DNA of 64,000 nt. Origin: an uncultured Clostridia bacterium. Lineage in GTDB: Bacteria > Bacillota > Clostridia > Oscillospirales > Acutalibacteraceae. The notes below the pieces were generated by a model that saw only the letters and a list, made by a program, of their open reading frames with translations, ran no database searches and was not told the DNA's origin. Of the stretch, positions 16,947 through 26,160 are shown in pieces. The stretch lies in assembly GCA_944384855.1 (NCBI GenBank), contig CALWUY010000053.1:62001-126000 (forward strand), given 5' to 3'. Positions within the stretch are counted from its first letter, which is position 1, and every line of letters starts with the position of its first letter. The translations under genes and the position numbers were made by a program.

Positions 16947-17948
16947 TTATTTATTAACAGCTTCGGCAACCGCAACCGCGCAGGCAACGGTCATACCGAC
17001 CATCGGGTTGTTGCCCGCACCGATAAGTCCCATCATCTCAACGTGTGCCGGAACGGAAGATGAACCGGCAAACTGTGCGTCTGAATGCATACGTCCCATA
17101 GTATCGGTCATACCGTATGAAGCGGGGCCGGCCGCCATATTGTCAGGGTGAAGAGTGCGCCCTGTTCCGCCGCCGGAAGCTACTGAGAAATACTTTTTAC
17201 CCTGCTCAATGCATTCTTTTTTGTATGTGCCTGCAACAGGATGCTGGAAGCGTGTAGGATTGGTAGAGTTACCTGTTATTGAAACATCTACGCCCTCTTT
17301 ATGCATTATAGCAACGCCTTCGCGCACATCGTCCGCACCGTAGCAGCGTACCTTAGCGCGCTCGCCCTTTGAATAAGCGATTTCTTCTACAATTTCAAGA
17401 TTTCCGGTATAGTAATCAAACTTGGTCTGAACATAAGTAAATCCGTTGATTCTTGAAATAATTTTGGCAGCGTCCTTGCCAAGACCGTTAAGCACAACTC
17501 TCAGCGGCTCTTTGCGCGCTTTGTTCGCACTCTTAGCAAGACCGATTGCGCCTTCGGCAGCCGCGAAAGACTCATGTCCTGCCAAAAAAGCAAAGCATTT
17601 AGTCTCTTCACGAAGAAGCATTGCTCCTAAATTACCGTGACCGAGTCCAACCTTACGGTCATCCGCGACAGAACCCGGGATACAGAAAGACTGAAGTCCC
17701 ACGCCGATTTTTTCGGCAGCCTCAGCGGCGGTTTTAGCACCGTCTTTAATTGCAATAGCACAGCCGACAATATATGCCCAAGCTGCATTCTCAAAACAGA
17801 TAGGCTGTATGCCTTTAACTATATTGTATGCGTCAACGCCTGCTTTGTCACAGATCTCCTTTGCCTCTTCAATGGAAGAAATGCCGTGTTTTGCAAGCTC
17901 AGCGTTTATTTGATTTATTCTTCTCTCGTAACCTTCAAATAATGCCAT
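16947..17948 (-). CDS. GGGtGRT protein (family of unknown function)
   Basis: A 333-residue soluble protein recognised by its defining motif, here GGGTGRT, in the stretch SVASGGGTGRTLHPDN. Glycine-rich segments elsewhere (VGLGHGNLGAM, GLIGAGNNPMVGM) suggest nucleotide or cofactor binding. There are no membrane segments. The biochemical function is not established. It follows the NifU-like gene by 14 bp under one promoter, and the two form a conserved pair in anaerobes as far as I recall, suggesting a role linked to Fe-S clusters or redox metabolism (inference). Confidence 0.85.
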   Translation of the reverse strand: MALFEGYERRINQINAELAKHGISSIEEAKEICDKAGVDAYNIVKGIQPICFENAAWAYIVGCAIAIKDGAKTAAEAAEKIGVGLQSFCIPGSVADDRKVGLGHGNLGAMLLREETKCFAFLAGHESFAAAEGAIGLAKSANKARKEPLRVVLNGLGKDAAKIISRINGFTYVQTKFDYYTGNLEIVEEIAYSKGERAKVRCYGADDVREGVAIMHKEGVDVSITGNSTNPTRFQHPVAGTYKKECIEQGKKYFSVASGGGTGRTLHPDNMAAGPASYGMTDTMGRMHSDAQFAGSSSVPAHVEMMGLIGAGNNPMVGMTVACAVAVAEAVNK

Positions 17949-17962
17949 TATTCATTTCCTCC

Positions 17963-18655
17963 TTATTCTTCTCTGGGGTCTATCAGTCTTGCAGCATCTT
18001 CTACACGACCGTACTGACCGCTGGCTTTTTCAAGCGCCTCGTTGGCGTCCATGCCCTTTTTAATCATATCCATCATTTTTCCAAGATGAACAAATTTGTA
18101 ACCGATAATTGTATTATCTTCATCAACAGCAATCCTGGTAATATAGCCTTCGGCAAGTTCCAGATATCTCGGACCTTTAGCCAGCGTAGCATAAGTGGTA
18201 CCTGTCTGAGAACGAAGCCCCTTGCCCAAATCCTCAAGTCCCGCGCCGATCGGCAAACCGTCTTCTGAAAAAGCGGTCTGTGTACGGCCGTATACTATCT
18301 GCAGGAAAAGTTCTCTCATAGCAGTATTGATAGCGTCACACACAAGGTCGGTATTGAGCGCTTCAAGAATGGTTTTCCCTACAAGAATTTCAGAAGCCAT
18401 AGCCGCAGAATGAGTCATGCCCGAGCAGCCGAGAGTTTCAACCAGAGCCTCTTGAATAATTCCCTCTTTAACATTAAGGGTAAGTTTGCAGGCACCCTGC
18501 TGAGGAGCGCACCAGCCAACGCCGTGAGTGAGACCGGAAATATCCTTTATTTCTTTTGCCTGAACCCATTTGCCCTCTTCCGGAATGGGCGCCGGGCCGT
18601 GATATGCGCCTTTTGCCAAAGGACACATATTTTCTACTTCATGTGAATAGTTCAT
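17963..18655 (-). CDS. NifU-like Fe-S scaffold-type protein, partner of GGGtGRT
   Basis: 230 residues. The centre resembles the NifU/IscU scaffold fold (LTLNVKEGIIQEALVETLGCSGMTHSAAMASEILVGKTI), with a cysteine where the scaffold's first cluster ligand would be. An extended N-terminus carries further cysteines (ENMCPLAKG, WCAPQQGAC). It differs from housekeeping IscU by its length and by its operon partner. First gene of the pair; AAAGGAG is well placed before the ATG. Annotated elsewhere as an iron-sulfur assembly scaffold. Its true client is unknown. Confidence 0.8.
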   Translation of the reverse strand: MNYSHEVENMCPLAKGAYHGPAPIPEEGKWVQAKEIKDISGLTHGVGWCAPQQGACKLTLNVKEGIIQEALVETLGCSGMTHSAAMASEILVGKTILEALNTDLVCDAINTAMRELFLQIVYGRTQTAFSEDGLPIGAGLEDLGKGLRSQTGTTYATLAKGPRYLELAEGYITRIAVDEDNTIIGYKFVHLGKMMDMIKKGMDANEALEKASGQYGRVEDAARLIDPREE

Positions 18656-18710
18656 ATATGTACTCCTTTCAGAATTCAGTCGTATTTACAAATTTCGACC
18701 GTACAAATAA

Positions 18711-18739
18711 ATTATATCAAAAATGATTTCAAAACACAA
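18711..18739 (-). promoter_or_regulatory. promoter of the NifU-like/GGGtGRT pair
   Basis: On the minus strand TTGTGT (18739-18734), a 17-bp spacer and TATAAT (18716-18711), about 55 bp upstream of the NifU-like start. Confidence 0.72.
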
Positions 18740-18807
18740 TACCTGAAAGTTAAAAATTTAACAAGATAATCAGGCTATTTTTATTAATGATACCCATTTA
18801 TATAATA

Positions 18808-20001
18808 TTAAACAATTTTACGCGCCTCAAGATAAAAACGCTTATCATCGGCATGCCCCATTGAAAATGTTTTTCGCGGCAGCGATCCGTCAGCGATTAT
18901 TGCGGGAAATAATTCACTTTTTTCCATGCCGCTGAATATGAATCCCAATGTATCCGCCTTTTTACTCAACTCATAAACCGAATTTTCTCCGTGTATATAA
19001 TCAATCTTTATTTTATCATTTTTCTTTATGTATTCATCAAGAAATTTCTGAAGCGTCGCAACACAAAGTTTCCCGGTCGGTTTTACATAAATTTTCCTTT
19101 CGATATTTCCGTATATACAAGTAAATTCCTGCGCATCGCTGCCCTCGTATTCTCCGCCTGATGATTCTATAAAGTCATTAATTAACTTTTCACAGTCGGC
19201 TCCGAAAACGACACGGTAAATCGGCTCAAACTCAAGCGAAGCGTCGTGTATATTAACAACCTCTGCCAAAGCATACCTCGGTCCTGCCCCCTGTTTATAA
19301 CACTCCTTGGCCGCCGCCAGTGAATGATTTCCGTCACCCATAGCAAATAAAAATCCGTCTTCAGACGCATCTTTAAGCTTCTCAAGAGCATTCTGTATAT
19401 CTTTTAAAACCGGTTTGCCGACTGCGTAACCTTTAACAGAACCCGCATTCTGCATAAGGGGAAAATCATACAAAACATCAAAACTGTCTTTAATTTTTCC
19501 AAGCGGTTCAATTACCGTTTTATCATGATCATCAATAAGCAGCATAATATGCGGAATTTCCATCGGAGCACCTTTACGGATTTCCACCCTTGCAGGTATT
19601 CTTTCAAGCACAGTTTCTTCTGTCGCACGTATAGCTGTTTTGGACCCTTTTTCATAACTGTAATCTTCCAGGTCAATAAGTCCCAGTATACCTCTGCGAA
19701 CTCTTGAATCGCTTAAGGTTCTTTCTATGTAAACACATGTATTTTTGAAGCAGTCGAAAATATCCGAATTGAGATATTTTTGCATGGTACCGTTTATTTC
19801 GGATATTCTTGAGCTGTTATCCTCCTCCAAGTATACTTCCGGAAGAATTATTTTCAGCGAAGACGGCTTGTCTCCCACTATTGTTTCAGTTTTCTCCCAA
19901 TATTCAGGCTGCGAGGTATACTGATCACACGCGATAACTGACCACTCGGTAAAATCACGTTTCGGCAGAAGAATATCAGCCGGTTTTAAATATTCTTTCA
20001 T
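18808..20001 (-). CDS. DUF1015 family protein
   Basis: A 397-residue soluble protein of the uncharacterised DUF1015 family. The N-terminus (LKPADILLPKRDFTEW) and a FAMGDGNHSLAAAK segment near residue 230 (a family hallmark) identify it, and the C-terminus RKTFSMGHADDKRFYLEARKI also fits the family. Members often lie beside serine-biosynthesis genes in Clostridia; here serA/serC are 17 kb away. The biochemical role is unknown. The gap to the NifU-like promoter contains no other feature. Confidence 0.85.
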   Translation of the reverse strand: MKEYLKPADILLPKRDFTEWSVIACDQYTSQPEYWEKTETIVGDKPSSLKIILPEVYLEEDNSSRISEINGTMQKYLNSDIFDCFKNTCVYIERTLSDSRVRRGILGLIDLEDYSYEKGSKTAIRATEETVLERIPARVEIRKGAPMEIPHIMLLIDDHDKTVIEPLGKIKDSFDVLYDFPLMQNAGSVKGYAVGKPVLKDIQNALEKLKDASEDGFLFAMGDGNHSLAAAKECYKQGAGPRYALAEVVNIHDASLEFEPIYRVVFGADCEKLINDFIESSGGEYEGSDAQEFTCIYGNIERKIYVKPTGKLCVATLQKFLDEYIKKNDKIKIDYIHGENSVYELSKKADTLGFIFSGMEKSELFPAIIADGSLPRKTFSMGHADDKRFYLEARKIV

Positions 20002-20039
20002 CTAAAATTTCACTCCGTAAAAATGTATATTCAATATAA

Positions 20040-20083
20040 CAGACAATACGATCACACCACTTAATATCTGACCGTATTGCCTG
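20040..20083 (-). terminator. hairpin downstream of the lipoprotein gene
   Basis: A 14-bp stem (20040-20053 with 20070-20083, two wobble pairs) lies 14 bp beyond the stop of the minus-strand lipoprotein gene and is followed on that strand by a weak T-rich tract. Confidence 0.55.
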
Positions 20084-20096
20084 AATCTCTAACGCA

Positions 20097-20837
20097 TTAT
20101 TTGTAATATGAAAATTCTATTGACACTATCGAATCCTCTACCGGATTGACATACACTGTAATTCCGTTGCATCTGTCATTTTTTGAAATGAAATAATCCA
20201 TATAGTATAAGTTGTCTGAAACCTTGTAAAAGTGCGATGGCGTACCCAATATATTAACTATATCTGTAATAACAAGCGAATTTGTAATGCCGTTCACATT
20301 AAATTCGTAGTGCTGGACTCCCTCGGTATAAAAGTCGTTGTTTATGAGAAATTTAACGATATTGCATTCGCTGAGTTTCTTTGAAGAACGCGAGGAATTA
20401 TAAAACCATGCCTTAACTGATGCTCCGGTTTCATTTTTTAATACAGTTTCAATCGTTTCGTACGAAAAAACAAGTGAATTTTCATCATAAGAATTGCCGT
20501 CGCTTAATTCCCAGCCCAACTCATTCATTTTGGAGATATCTGTAGGTACTTCAAGCACATCTCCTGCATAAGTGCTTTCTATTTCAAACTTTTTGCCCAA
20601 ATAAATATCTGCGTAATTCTCTTCATCAAAAAGGCTTATATCAAAATATTTTGACATTACCCTATCTGATGACATAATAGGAGTTTCATCATGCTCCGCC
20701 AAATCAAGCGAATTCTGAATATCTTCTGCATTCATTCTGCTTTCCCCGTAATTGTCGTCAGCTTCGTTGCATGAGGAAAATCCTATCAAAGCTGCAGCCA
20801 CTATTACGATACAAATCAATCTTTTAAAAATTAGCAA
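20097..20837 (-). CDS. predicted lipoprotein, unknown function
   Basis: A 246-residue product with a lipoprotein signal (hydrophobic stretch ICIVIVAAALIGF, then SSC as the lipobox). It would be cut to leave an N-terminal lipidated cysteine and a 220-residue extracellular domain that I do not recognise. The TTG at 20837 was chosen because GAAGGGA precedes it by 9 nt. ATGs at 20855 and 20891 have no ribosome site. It follows the alpha/beta hydrolase gene by about 80 bp, AT-rich and lacking an obvious promoter. Confidence 0.65.
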   Translation of the reverse strand: MLIFKRLICIVIVAAALIGFSSCNEADDNYGESRMNAEDIQNSLDLAEHDETPIMSSDRVMSKYFDISLFDEENYADIYLGKKFEIESTYAGDVLEVPTDISKMNELGWELSDGNSYDENSLVFSYETIETVLKNETGASVKAWFYNSSRSSKKLSECNIVKFLINNDFYTEGVQHYEFNVNGITNSLVITDIVNILGTPSHFYKVSDNLYYMDYFISKNDRCNGITVYVNPVEDSIVSIEFSYYK

Positions 20838-20918
20838 GACGTCACTTCCCTTCATATATATTTTATTAGTAAATCTTATAAAAGTCAACACATTTAATCA
20901 ATAAAAAACCGGTTTTTA

Positions 20919-21845
20919 TCAAATATTTTTTTCTAAAAATTTTTCCAGTCCTGTGTACACTTTTTCAGTATCTTTTAGAAACGACATTCCATGGTCGGCA
21001 CCGTATACTGTCACTAACTCGGCTCTGTCAGAAATTGCTTCAAAACCTTTTTTTGACATATCGCAGGGAACAAATCCGTCCGCTTCACCGTGAATGAAAA
21101 ATACCGGTATTTTTGCTTTTTTAAGTGCGTCTTCAGTGCTTATTCCCATTATGGAAAAATTGCCGAATACTTTACAGCATAAATCAAGTAACGGCAAAAA
21201 GAAATCGGCATTTATTCTGAAATTCTTTTTAGCCACAATCTTTATAATGTCCGCGGGAGAGGTGAACCCACAGTCTGCCACTATACATTTAACATAGTCC
21301 GGCAAACCTCTGCCGCATGCCAATAGTACCGTGGTTGCTCCCATTGACATTCCGCCGAGCGCTATTTTTTCCGTACCGTATTTCGCGTTCACGAACTCAG
21401 CCCACGATATTACATCCCTGCTTTCTTTAACACCGAATGTTATAAGTCTTCCCTCGCTTCTTCCGTGTGCTCTTTGGTCCGCAAGCAGAACATTAAAACC
21501 CATTTTAGAATACATTTCTACTGCCACACAGAAATCCCTTGCCGCAGCGGAACGGTATCCGTGAAACAGTATTATGGTTCTGTTTTTTCCGTTGTCATAA
21601 TATCTTGCCGCCAGCTTCAAACCGTCAAAGCTGACCGTCTCTACCCATTCATACGGAGATTTATTTATAAATTCAAGACCTTTTTCCACTATATCATGGT
21701 ACGGTATAAGCATACGGTTTTCGGGATGATTAATATCCTCGAGATCACCTTTTTTCATTTTTACAAAAGCAATGGTGAAAAAATATATTATGGTTGCCGT
21801 GAAAATAAGTACAGCTGCAGCTAAAACTATAATTATAAAAGCCAA
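20919..21845 (-). CDS. membrane-anchored alpha/beta hydrolase
   Basis: A ~308-residue protein with one N-terminal transmembrane helix and an alpha/beta-hydrolase domain. The oxyanion region is LFHGYRSA, the nucleophile elbow is GGMSMG (Ser), the acid is the Asp of HGEADGFVP and the histidine is in YGADHGMS. Similar proteins are annotated as serine hydrolases or esterases; the substrate is unknown. The frame opens further upstream, but those codons run through a GC-rich palindrome. The TTG at 21845 has AGGTGAT five bases before it and is preferred, with a GTG at 21854 as an alternative. It lies downstream of tyrS on the same strand. Confidence 0.72.
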   Translation of the reverse strand: MAFIIIVLAAAVLIFTATIIYFFTIAFVKMKKGDLEDINHPENRMLIPYHDIVEKGLEFINKSPYEWVETVSFDGLKLAARYYDNGKNRTIILFHGYRSAAARDFCVAVEMYSKMGFNVLLADQRAHGRSEGRLITFGVKESRDVISWAEFVNAKYGTEKIALGGMSMGATTVLLACGRGLPDYVKCIVADCGFTSPADIIKIVAKKNFRINADFFLPLLDLCCKVFGNFSIMGISTEDALKKAKIPVFFIHGEADGFVPCDMSKKGFEAISDRAELVTVYGADHGMSFLKDTEKVYTGLEKFLEKNI

Positions 21846-21900
21846 AATTATCACCTGTAATAATATTGCCGAAATTCGACTCAATAATTCCAAAACATAC

Positions 21901-21921
21901 GGGGCGGATAATATCCGCCCC
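21901..21921. repeat. GC-rich palindrome between tyrS and the hydrolase gene
   Basis: GGGGCGGATA and its exact complement flank a single base, giving an 8-bp GC-rich hairpin with a 5-nt loop. It could attenuate transcription leaving tyrS, but the following sequence is not T-rich. A related GGGGCGGATAT half-site occurs at 41278 between argG and argH. Confidence 0.6.
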
Positions 21922-21927
21922 AAAGTT

Positions 21928-23151
21928 TTAAACCAATATAAATTTGTTATATATCTTTTTGCCCTTTTTGAGAATTATTTCACTTTCAAAATCTTCTGCT
22001 GAAAGACTGTGTGCCGGATCAGTGATTTTGATATTGTTAATACTTACGCCGCCTTGCTGTATAAGGCGTCTGCCTTCACCCTTTGAAGCAATCAGATCCG
22101 CCTTAAGCATCATATCAAGCACACCTATTTTTCCATCTTCGAAACAGTCCTTAGAAAGCTCTGTAGTAGGCATGTTCTCATTTGATCCCTGACCTGAAAA
22201 AACCGCTCTGGCCGTATCCTGAGCCTTTTTGGCTTCCTCTTCGCCGTGAACCAGCTTTGTCAGCTCAAAGGCAAGGATTTCTTTCGCGGTATTTAGCTGA
22301 CTTCCTTCCCACTCATCCATTTTATCAATTTCTTCAAGCGGTAAAAATGTAAGCATGCGTATACATTTCAGCACATCCTGATCTCCTACATTTCTCCAAT
22401 ACTGATAAAACTCATAAGGTGAAGTTTTATCAGGATCAAGCCATACCGCGCCGTTTGCGGTCTTACCCATTTTTTTGCCTTCAGAGTTAAGCAGCAGAGT
22501 AATTGTCATGGCATACGCGTCCTTGCCAAGCTTTTTACGTATAAGTTCGGTGCCTCCGAGCATATTGCTCCATTGATCGTCCCCTCCGAACTGCATATTG
22601 CAGCCGTATTCTTTATACAGATGATAAAAGTCATAGCTCTGCATTATCATATAATTAAACTCAAGGAAGGAAAGACCTTTTTCCATTCTCTGCTTATAGC
22701 ATTCCGCTCTTAGCATATTGTTTACCGAAAAACACGCGCCTACTTCACGCAGCAGCTCAATGTAATTAAGATCCAAAAGCCAGTCCGCATTATTAACCAT
22801 CTGAGCCTTTCCCTCTCCGAATTCAATAAAACGGCTCATCTGCTTCTTAAAACAGTCACAGTTATGCTGTATAATTTCGGGAGTCATCATTGAACGCATA
22901 TCGCTTCTGCCCGAAGGATCGCCTATATAACCGGTGCCGCCTCCTATTAAGGCAATGGGCTTATTGCCTGCCATCTGAAGCCGTTTCATAAGACAAAGCG
23001 CCATAAAATGCCCTACATGCAGACTGTCGGCAGTAGGATCGAACCCGATATAAAATGTCGCCTTTCCGTTATCTATCAAATCGCGTATTTCCGCCTCGTC
23101 TGTCACCTGCGCGATAAGTCCGCGTGCTACCAGTTCATCATAAATTTTCAT
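21928..23151 (-). CDS. tyrS: tyrosyl-tRNA synthetase
   Basis: Charges tRNA-Tyr. The 407-residue class I synthetase has HVGH (HIGH motif) in PTADSLHVGHFM, the tyrosine-pocket segment QSYDFYHLYKEYGCNMQFGGDDQW, the KMSKS-like loop KMGKT, and a C-terminal S4 RNA-binding domain (GEGRRLIQQGGVSINN). It starts one base after the recN stop with its ribosome site inside recN, so it is the tail of the long nusB operon. No T-box leader is present. Confidence 0.96.
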   Translation of the reverse strand: MKIYDELVARGLIAQVTDEAEIRDLIDNGKATFYIGFDPTADSLHVGHFMALCLMKRLQMAGNKPIALIGGGTGYIGDPSGRSDMRSMMTPEIIQHNCDCFKKQMSRFIEFGEGKAQMVNNADWLLDLNYIELLREVGACFSVNNMLRAECYKQRMEKGLSFLEFNYMIMQSYDFYHLYKEYGCNMQFGGDDQWSNMLGGTELIRKKLGKDAYAMTITLLLNSEGKKMGKTANGAVWLDPDKTSPYEFYQYWRNVGDQDVLKCIRMLTFLPLEEIDKMDEWEGSQLNTAKEILAFELTKLVHGEEEAKKAQDTARAVFSGQGSNENMPTTELSKDCFEDGKIGVLDMMLKADLIASKGEGRRLIQQGGVSINNIKITDPAHSLSAEDFESEIILKKGKKIYNKFILV

Positions 23152-23152
23152 T

Positions 23153-24814
23153 TTACTTGCTCCTATCCAATAATTCCTTAGCTGAATTGTACATATTTTC
23201 GGTAATGTCTGTACCTGACATTATCCTTGCTATCTCATTTATTCTCTCGTCATATCCGAGAGAATAAACTTTTGTGAAGGTCCTTCCGTTTTTCACACTT
23301 TTTTCTATCAGCAGATGATTATCCGCTCTGGCGGCTATCTGAGCCAAATGTGTGACACAGATTACCTGTCTGTTAACCGAAACCCTTTTAAGCTGAACCG
23401 CGACTTTATCAGCAGCGTATCCGCTGATACCTGTATCTATTTCATCAAAGATCATCGTTCCTACATTGTCTTTGCCTAAAAGCGCGCTTTTAATTGCCAG
23501 CATAATACGGGAAAGTTCGCCGCCGGAAGCTATTTTTGCAAGCGGCTTGGGCTGTTCCCCTGCATTTGCGCTGATAAGAAATTCCACTATATCTCTGCCG
23601 GTCTTGGTGTACCTGCCCTGAGTTATATTAACAATAAATTTTACCGACGGCATATTCAGTTCTTTCAGAACATCCGATACATTTTTTTCAAATATATGAG
23701 CGGCTTTTTTTCTGGTATCAGTAAGCCTGTCACCGAGTTCTATCAGTTTCAGCTTAGATTTTTCAAGCATATCTGACAGTTCTTTAATACGTACATCGGA
23801 AAGCTTTATCGCCTCAAGTTCTTTTTCGGCAGATTCAAGAAAACTCAGCATTTTCTCTTCGCTGTCTCCGTATTTTAACATAAGTTTATACAAAAGGTCA
23901 AGACGTTCGTTGATGGAATCAGCCGTAGACGATACAAATTCGTCATCAGATAAAAATCCGGTAACATAAGATGATATTTCCTGTGCTTCATCTATTATCG
24001 TATTCATTTTTGACAAGGTTTCACCGAACTGAACGTCATCAAGAGTTGAAAGCTGCTTTGCCGCGGACTTTAATTCACTGATTGCTCCGTCGGATTCCTC
24101 ACTCCCCGAAAGCAGCAGTGATACCGTATTCAATGCCTTCAAAGTGGATTCATAGTTTTCCGCAACTTTTAATTTTCTCTTTAAATCAGCTATTTCCCCG
24201 ACTTTTATTTCCGCTTTGCGAAGCTCGTCTGTTTGATATTTCAGCAGATCTATTTTGCGCTGTTTTTCATCTTCATCAGTCTGAAGATTCTGCAGTTCCT
24301 TACGAATTCTGTTGAGATTCTTAAATTCATCATAATATTCGGAAATTTCTCTTTCGTTTCCCGCAACCGCATCAATAAAACCGCAGTGCTTTTCCGGATT
24401 CAAGAGCGCCTGATTGTCGTGCTGACCGTGGATATTTATAAGATCGGAAGATATTTCTCTCAGCAAACCGGCAGTCAAAGGCTTCCCGTTGATTTTTATT
24501 ATGCCTTTTCCTGATGTGCTAAGCTTTCTTGCCACCAGAATATTCCCGTCCTCATCTGGCGTTATTCCGTTTTCCGAAAGTAATTCTACCGCATCCTCCG
24601 ACAGCTCACCGAACAGAGCGGATACCTCTGCTTCACTGCAGCCGGCCCTTATAAGGTCCTTGGATGTACGTTCTCCCAAAACCGCGTTTATTGAATCTAT
24701 TACGATCGATTTGCCGGCTCCGGTCTCACCGGTAAGCACATTGAATCCGGAATTGAATTCAATATCCGAGCTCTCAATAACCGCGATATTTTCAATATGC
24801 AAATATTTTAACAT
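23153..24814 (-). CDS. recN: DNA repair ATPase RecN
   Basis: An SMC-like ATPase acting in double-strand break repair. 553 residues: Walker A GETGAGKS near the N-terminus, a long central coiled coil (about 160-350), and the C-terminal ATPase half with LASGGELSRIMLAIKSAL (signature motif) and MIFDEIDTGISG (Walker B). It follows argR by 19 bp and precedes tyrS by one base in the nusB operon. Length and motifs are normal for the family. Confidence 0.96.
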   Translation of the reverse strand: MLKYLHIENIAVIESSDIEFNSGFNVLTGETGAGKSIVIDSINAVLGERTSKDLIRAGCSEAEVSALFGELSEDAVELLSENGITPDEDGNILVARKLSTSGKGIIKINGKPLTAGLLREISSDLINIHGQHDNQALLNPEKHCGFIDAVAGNEREISEYYDEFKNLNRIRKELQNLQTDEDEKQRKIDLLKYQTDELRKAEIKVGEIADLKRKLKVAENYESTLKALNTVSLLLSGSEESDGAISELKSAAKQLSTLDDVQFGETLSKMNTIIDEAQEISSYVTGFLSDDEFVSSTADSINERLDLLYKLMLKYGDSEEKMLSFLESAEKELEAIKLSDVRIKELSDMLEKSKLKLIELGDRLTDTRKKAAHIFEKNVSDVLKELNMPSVKFIVNITQGRYTKTGRDIVEFLISANAGEQPKPLAKIASGGELSRIMLAIKSALLGKDNVGTMIFDEIDTGISGYAADKVAVQLKRVSVNRQVICVTHLAQIAARADNHLLIEKSVKNGRTFTKVYSLGYDERINEIARIMSGTDITENMYNSAKELLDRSK

Positions 24815-24833
24815 AACTAAACCGCCGTATTAT

Positions 24834-25286
24834 CTATAATAATTTGATTAAAGAATCGCTCAGCTGCTTTGAATGGTGCTCACTTTCAGTCACGATTATT
24901 ATTGTATCGTCTCCCGCAAGAGATCCGAGCATCATATCTCTAAAAAGTTCATCTACCGCTACGCAGGCACTCGACGCCATGCCGTTTTCACATTTAATAA
25001 CAACATTGTTAAGCGAATACCTGACGCTCTTTACCGCGCTTGAAAACAAAGAATGATAACGGTTTGCTCCGTTTCCCTGGGCAGTTGCGGAAGGATTGGA
25101 CAAATATCTGTAATTTCCCTGATCATCACGGCCCTTTACAAGCTTTAATTCCCTGATGTCCCTTGAAACCGTAGACTGTGTAACATTAAAACCGGCTTCT
25201 TCCAATCCGCTTTGAAGATCCTCCTGCGTAAGACATACCCTGCTTTTTATAAGCTCTAAAATCTTTTCCTGTCTTTTGCTTTTCAC
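24834..25286 (-). CDS. argR: arginine repressor ArgR/AhrC
   Basis: A 150-residue hexameric arginine sensor. The N-terminal winged helix contains GFNVTQSTVSRDIRELKLVK, and the C-terminal arginine-binding/oligomerisation domain ends GSLAGDDTIIIVTE. The GTG at 25286 is preceded by AGGAG at 8 nt and gives the usual family length; the longer frame would overlap nadK. It presumably represses the argG operon through the two ARG boxes near 42.55 kb, and in Bacillus the homologue also activates catabolism. Its place between nadK and recN is the classic Firmicutes order. Confidence 0.95.
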   Translation of the reverse strand: MKSKRQEKILELIKSRVCLTQEDLQSGLEEAGFNVTQSTVSRDIRELKLVKGRDDQGNYRYLSNPSATAQGNGANRYHSLFSSAVKSVRYSLNNVVIKCENGMASSACVAVDELFRDMMLGSLAGDDTIIIVTESEHHSKQLSDSLIKLL

Positions 25287-25287
25287 T

Positions 25288-26133
25288 TTATACACTCCTG
25301 TTATCCTTGAATTTATAAGAAAGTGTCTTGTAAAAAGAGCGGTCATTTATTCGTATAAGTTTCGCAAATTTAGGAGACCGTCTGATAATTACCTGTGTAT
25401 ACGGTTTTACAGCACACACCTTCCGGCCGTCAACCGTTAGAAAAATATCTGCCCTCTTCTTTGAATGGGCTCTGATTTCTATTGTATTATCCGCTCCCAA
25501 CAATATAGGTTTCGCGGACAGCGAATGCGAACAAATAGGTGTTACACAGAAACTTTCGGTCAGCGGATCGATTATCGGTCCTCCGGCCGACATAGAATAT
25601 GCCGTAGACCCCGTAGGAGTAGAAACTATCAGACCGTCCGCTCTGTAGCTGATAAAATCTCCGCCAACACCAACCGTAATATCAACTATACGCGAAATAA
25701 AACCGCTTGTTATGACGGCATCATTAAGAGCCGTATATTCTCCGATAAGTTTGTCGTTTTCTCTGACACTTATCGACAACATCATACGGTTTTCAATAAA
25801 ATATTCGTTTGTTTTAAGCTTTTTCAGCAATTGCAGCTCATTCTGCTCAATATTGGCTAAATATCCCATTCTGCCGGCGTTAATGCCCAAAACCGGCTTA
25901 TTGTCCTGCGCGGCGCGCTTGGCATAGCGTATTATTGTACCGTCACCGCCTATGGTGATTATGATATCGGCTATTTTGTACAGCCGGTCATCAGGCGCGT
26001 TCTTAAAATCGGTACCTAATACGTTTTCCGGCAAATATGCTTCAATTGATTCCTCTTTAAGCAGTTTTCCCAGTCTTCCGACCACATCGGAAGATCCGCG
26101 TTTATCAAGATTAGGTATAACCGCTACTACCAT
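25288..26133 (-). CDS. nadK: NAD kinase
   Basis: Phosphorylates NAD to NADP. The 281-residue protein has the GGDGT catalytic motif (TIGGDGTIIRYAKRA), the NE/D-type segment ALNDAVI, and the glycine-rich loop DGLIVSTPTGSTAYSMSAGGP. The ATG at 26133 has GGAG 8 nt upstream and was preferred over the GTG three codons earlier. It is situated between tlyA and argR in the long operon. Confidence 0.96.
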   Translation of the reverse strand: MVVAVIPNLDKRGSSDVVGRLGKLLKEESIEAYLPENVLGTDFKNAPDDRLYKIADIIITIGGDGTIIRYAKRAAQDNKPVLGINAGRMGYLANIEQNELQLLKKLKTNEYFIENRMMLSISVRENDKLIGEYTALNDAVITSGFISRIVDITVGVGGDFISYRADGLIVSTPTGSTAYSMSAGGPIIDPLTESFCVTPICSHSLSAKPILLGADNTIEIRAHSKKRADIFLTVDGRKVCAVKPYTQVIIRRSPKFAKLIRINDRSFYKTLSYKFKDNRSV

Positions 26134-26160
26134 ACTCAGCACTCCTTTCTTAAAATATAC

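Noticed and set aside
23140-23165. T-box riboswitch before tyrS
   Set aside because: recN and tyrS are one base apart, leaving no room for a leader; tyrS is transcribed from upstream.
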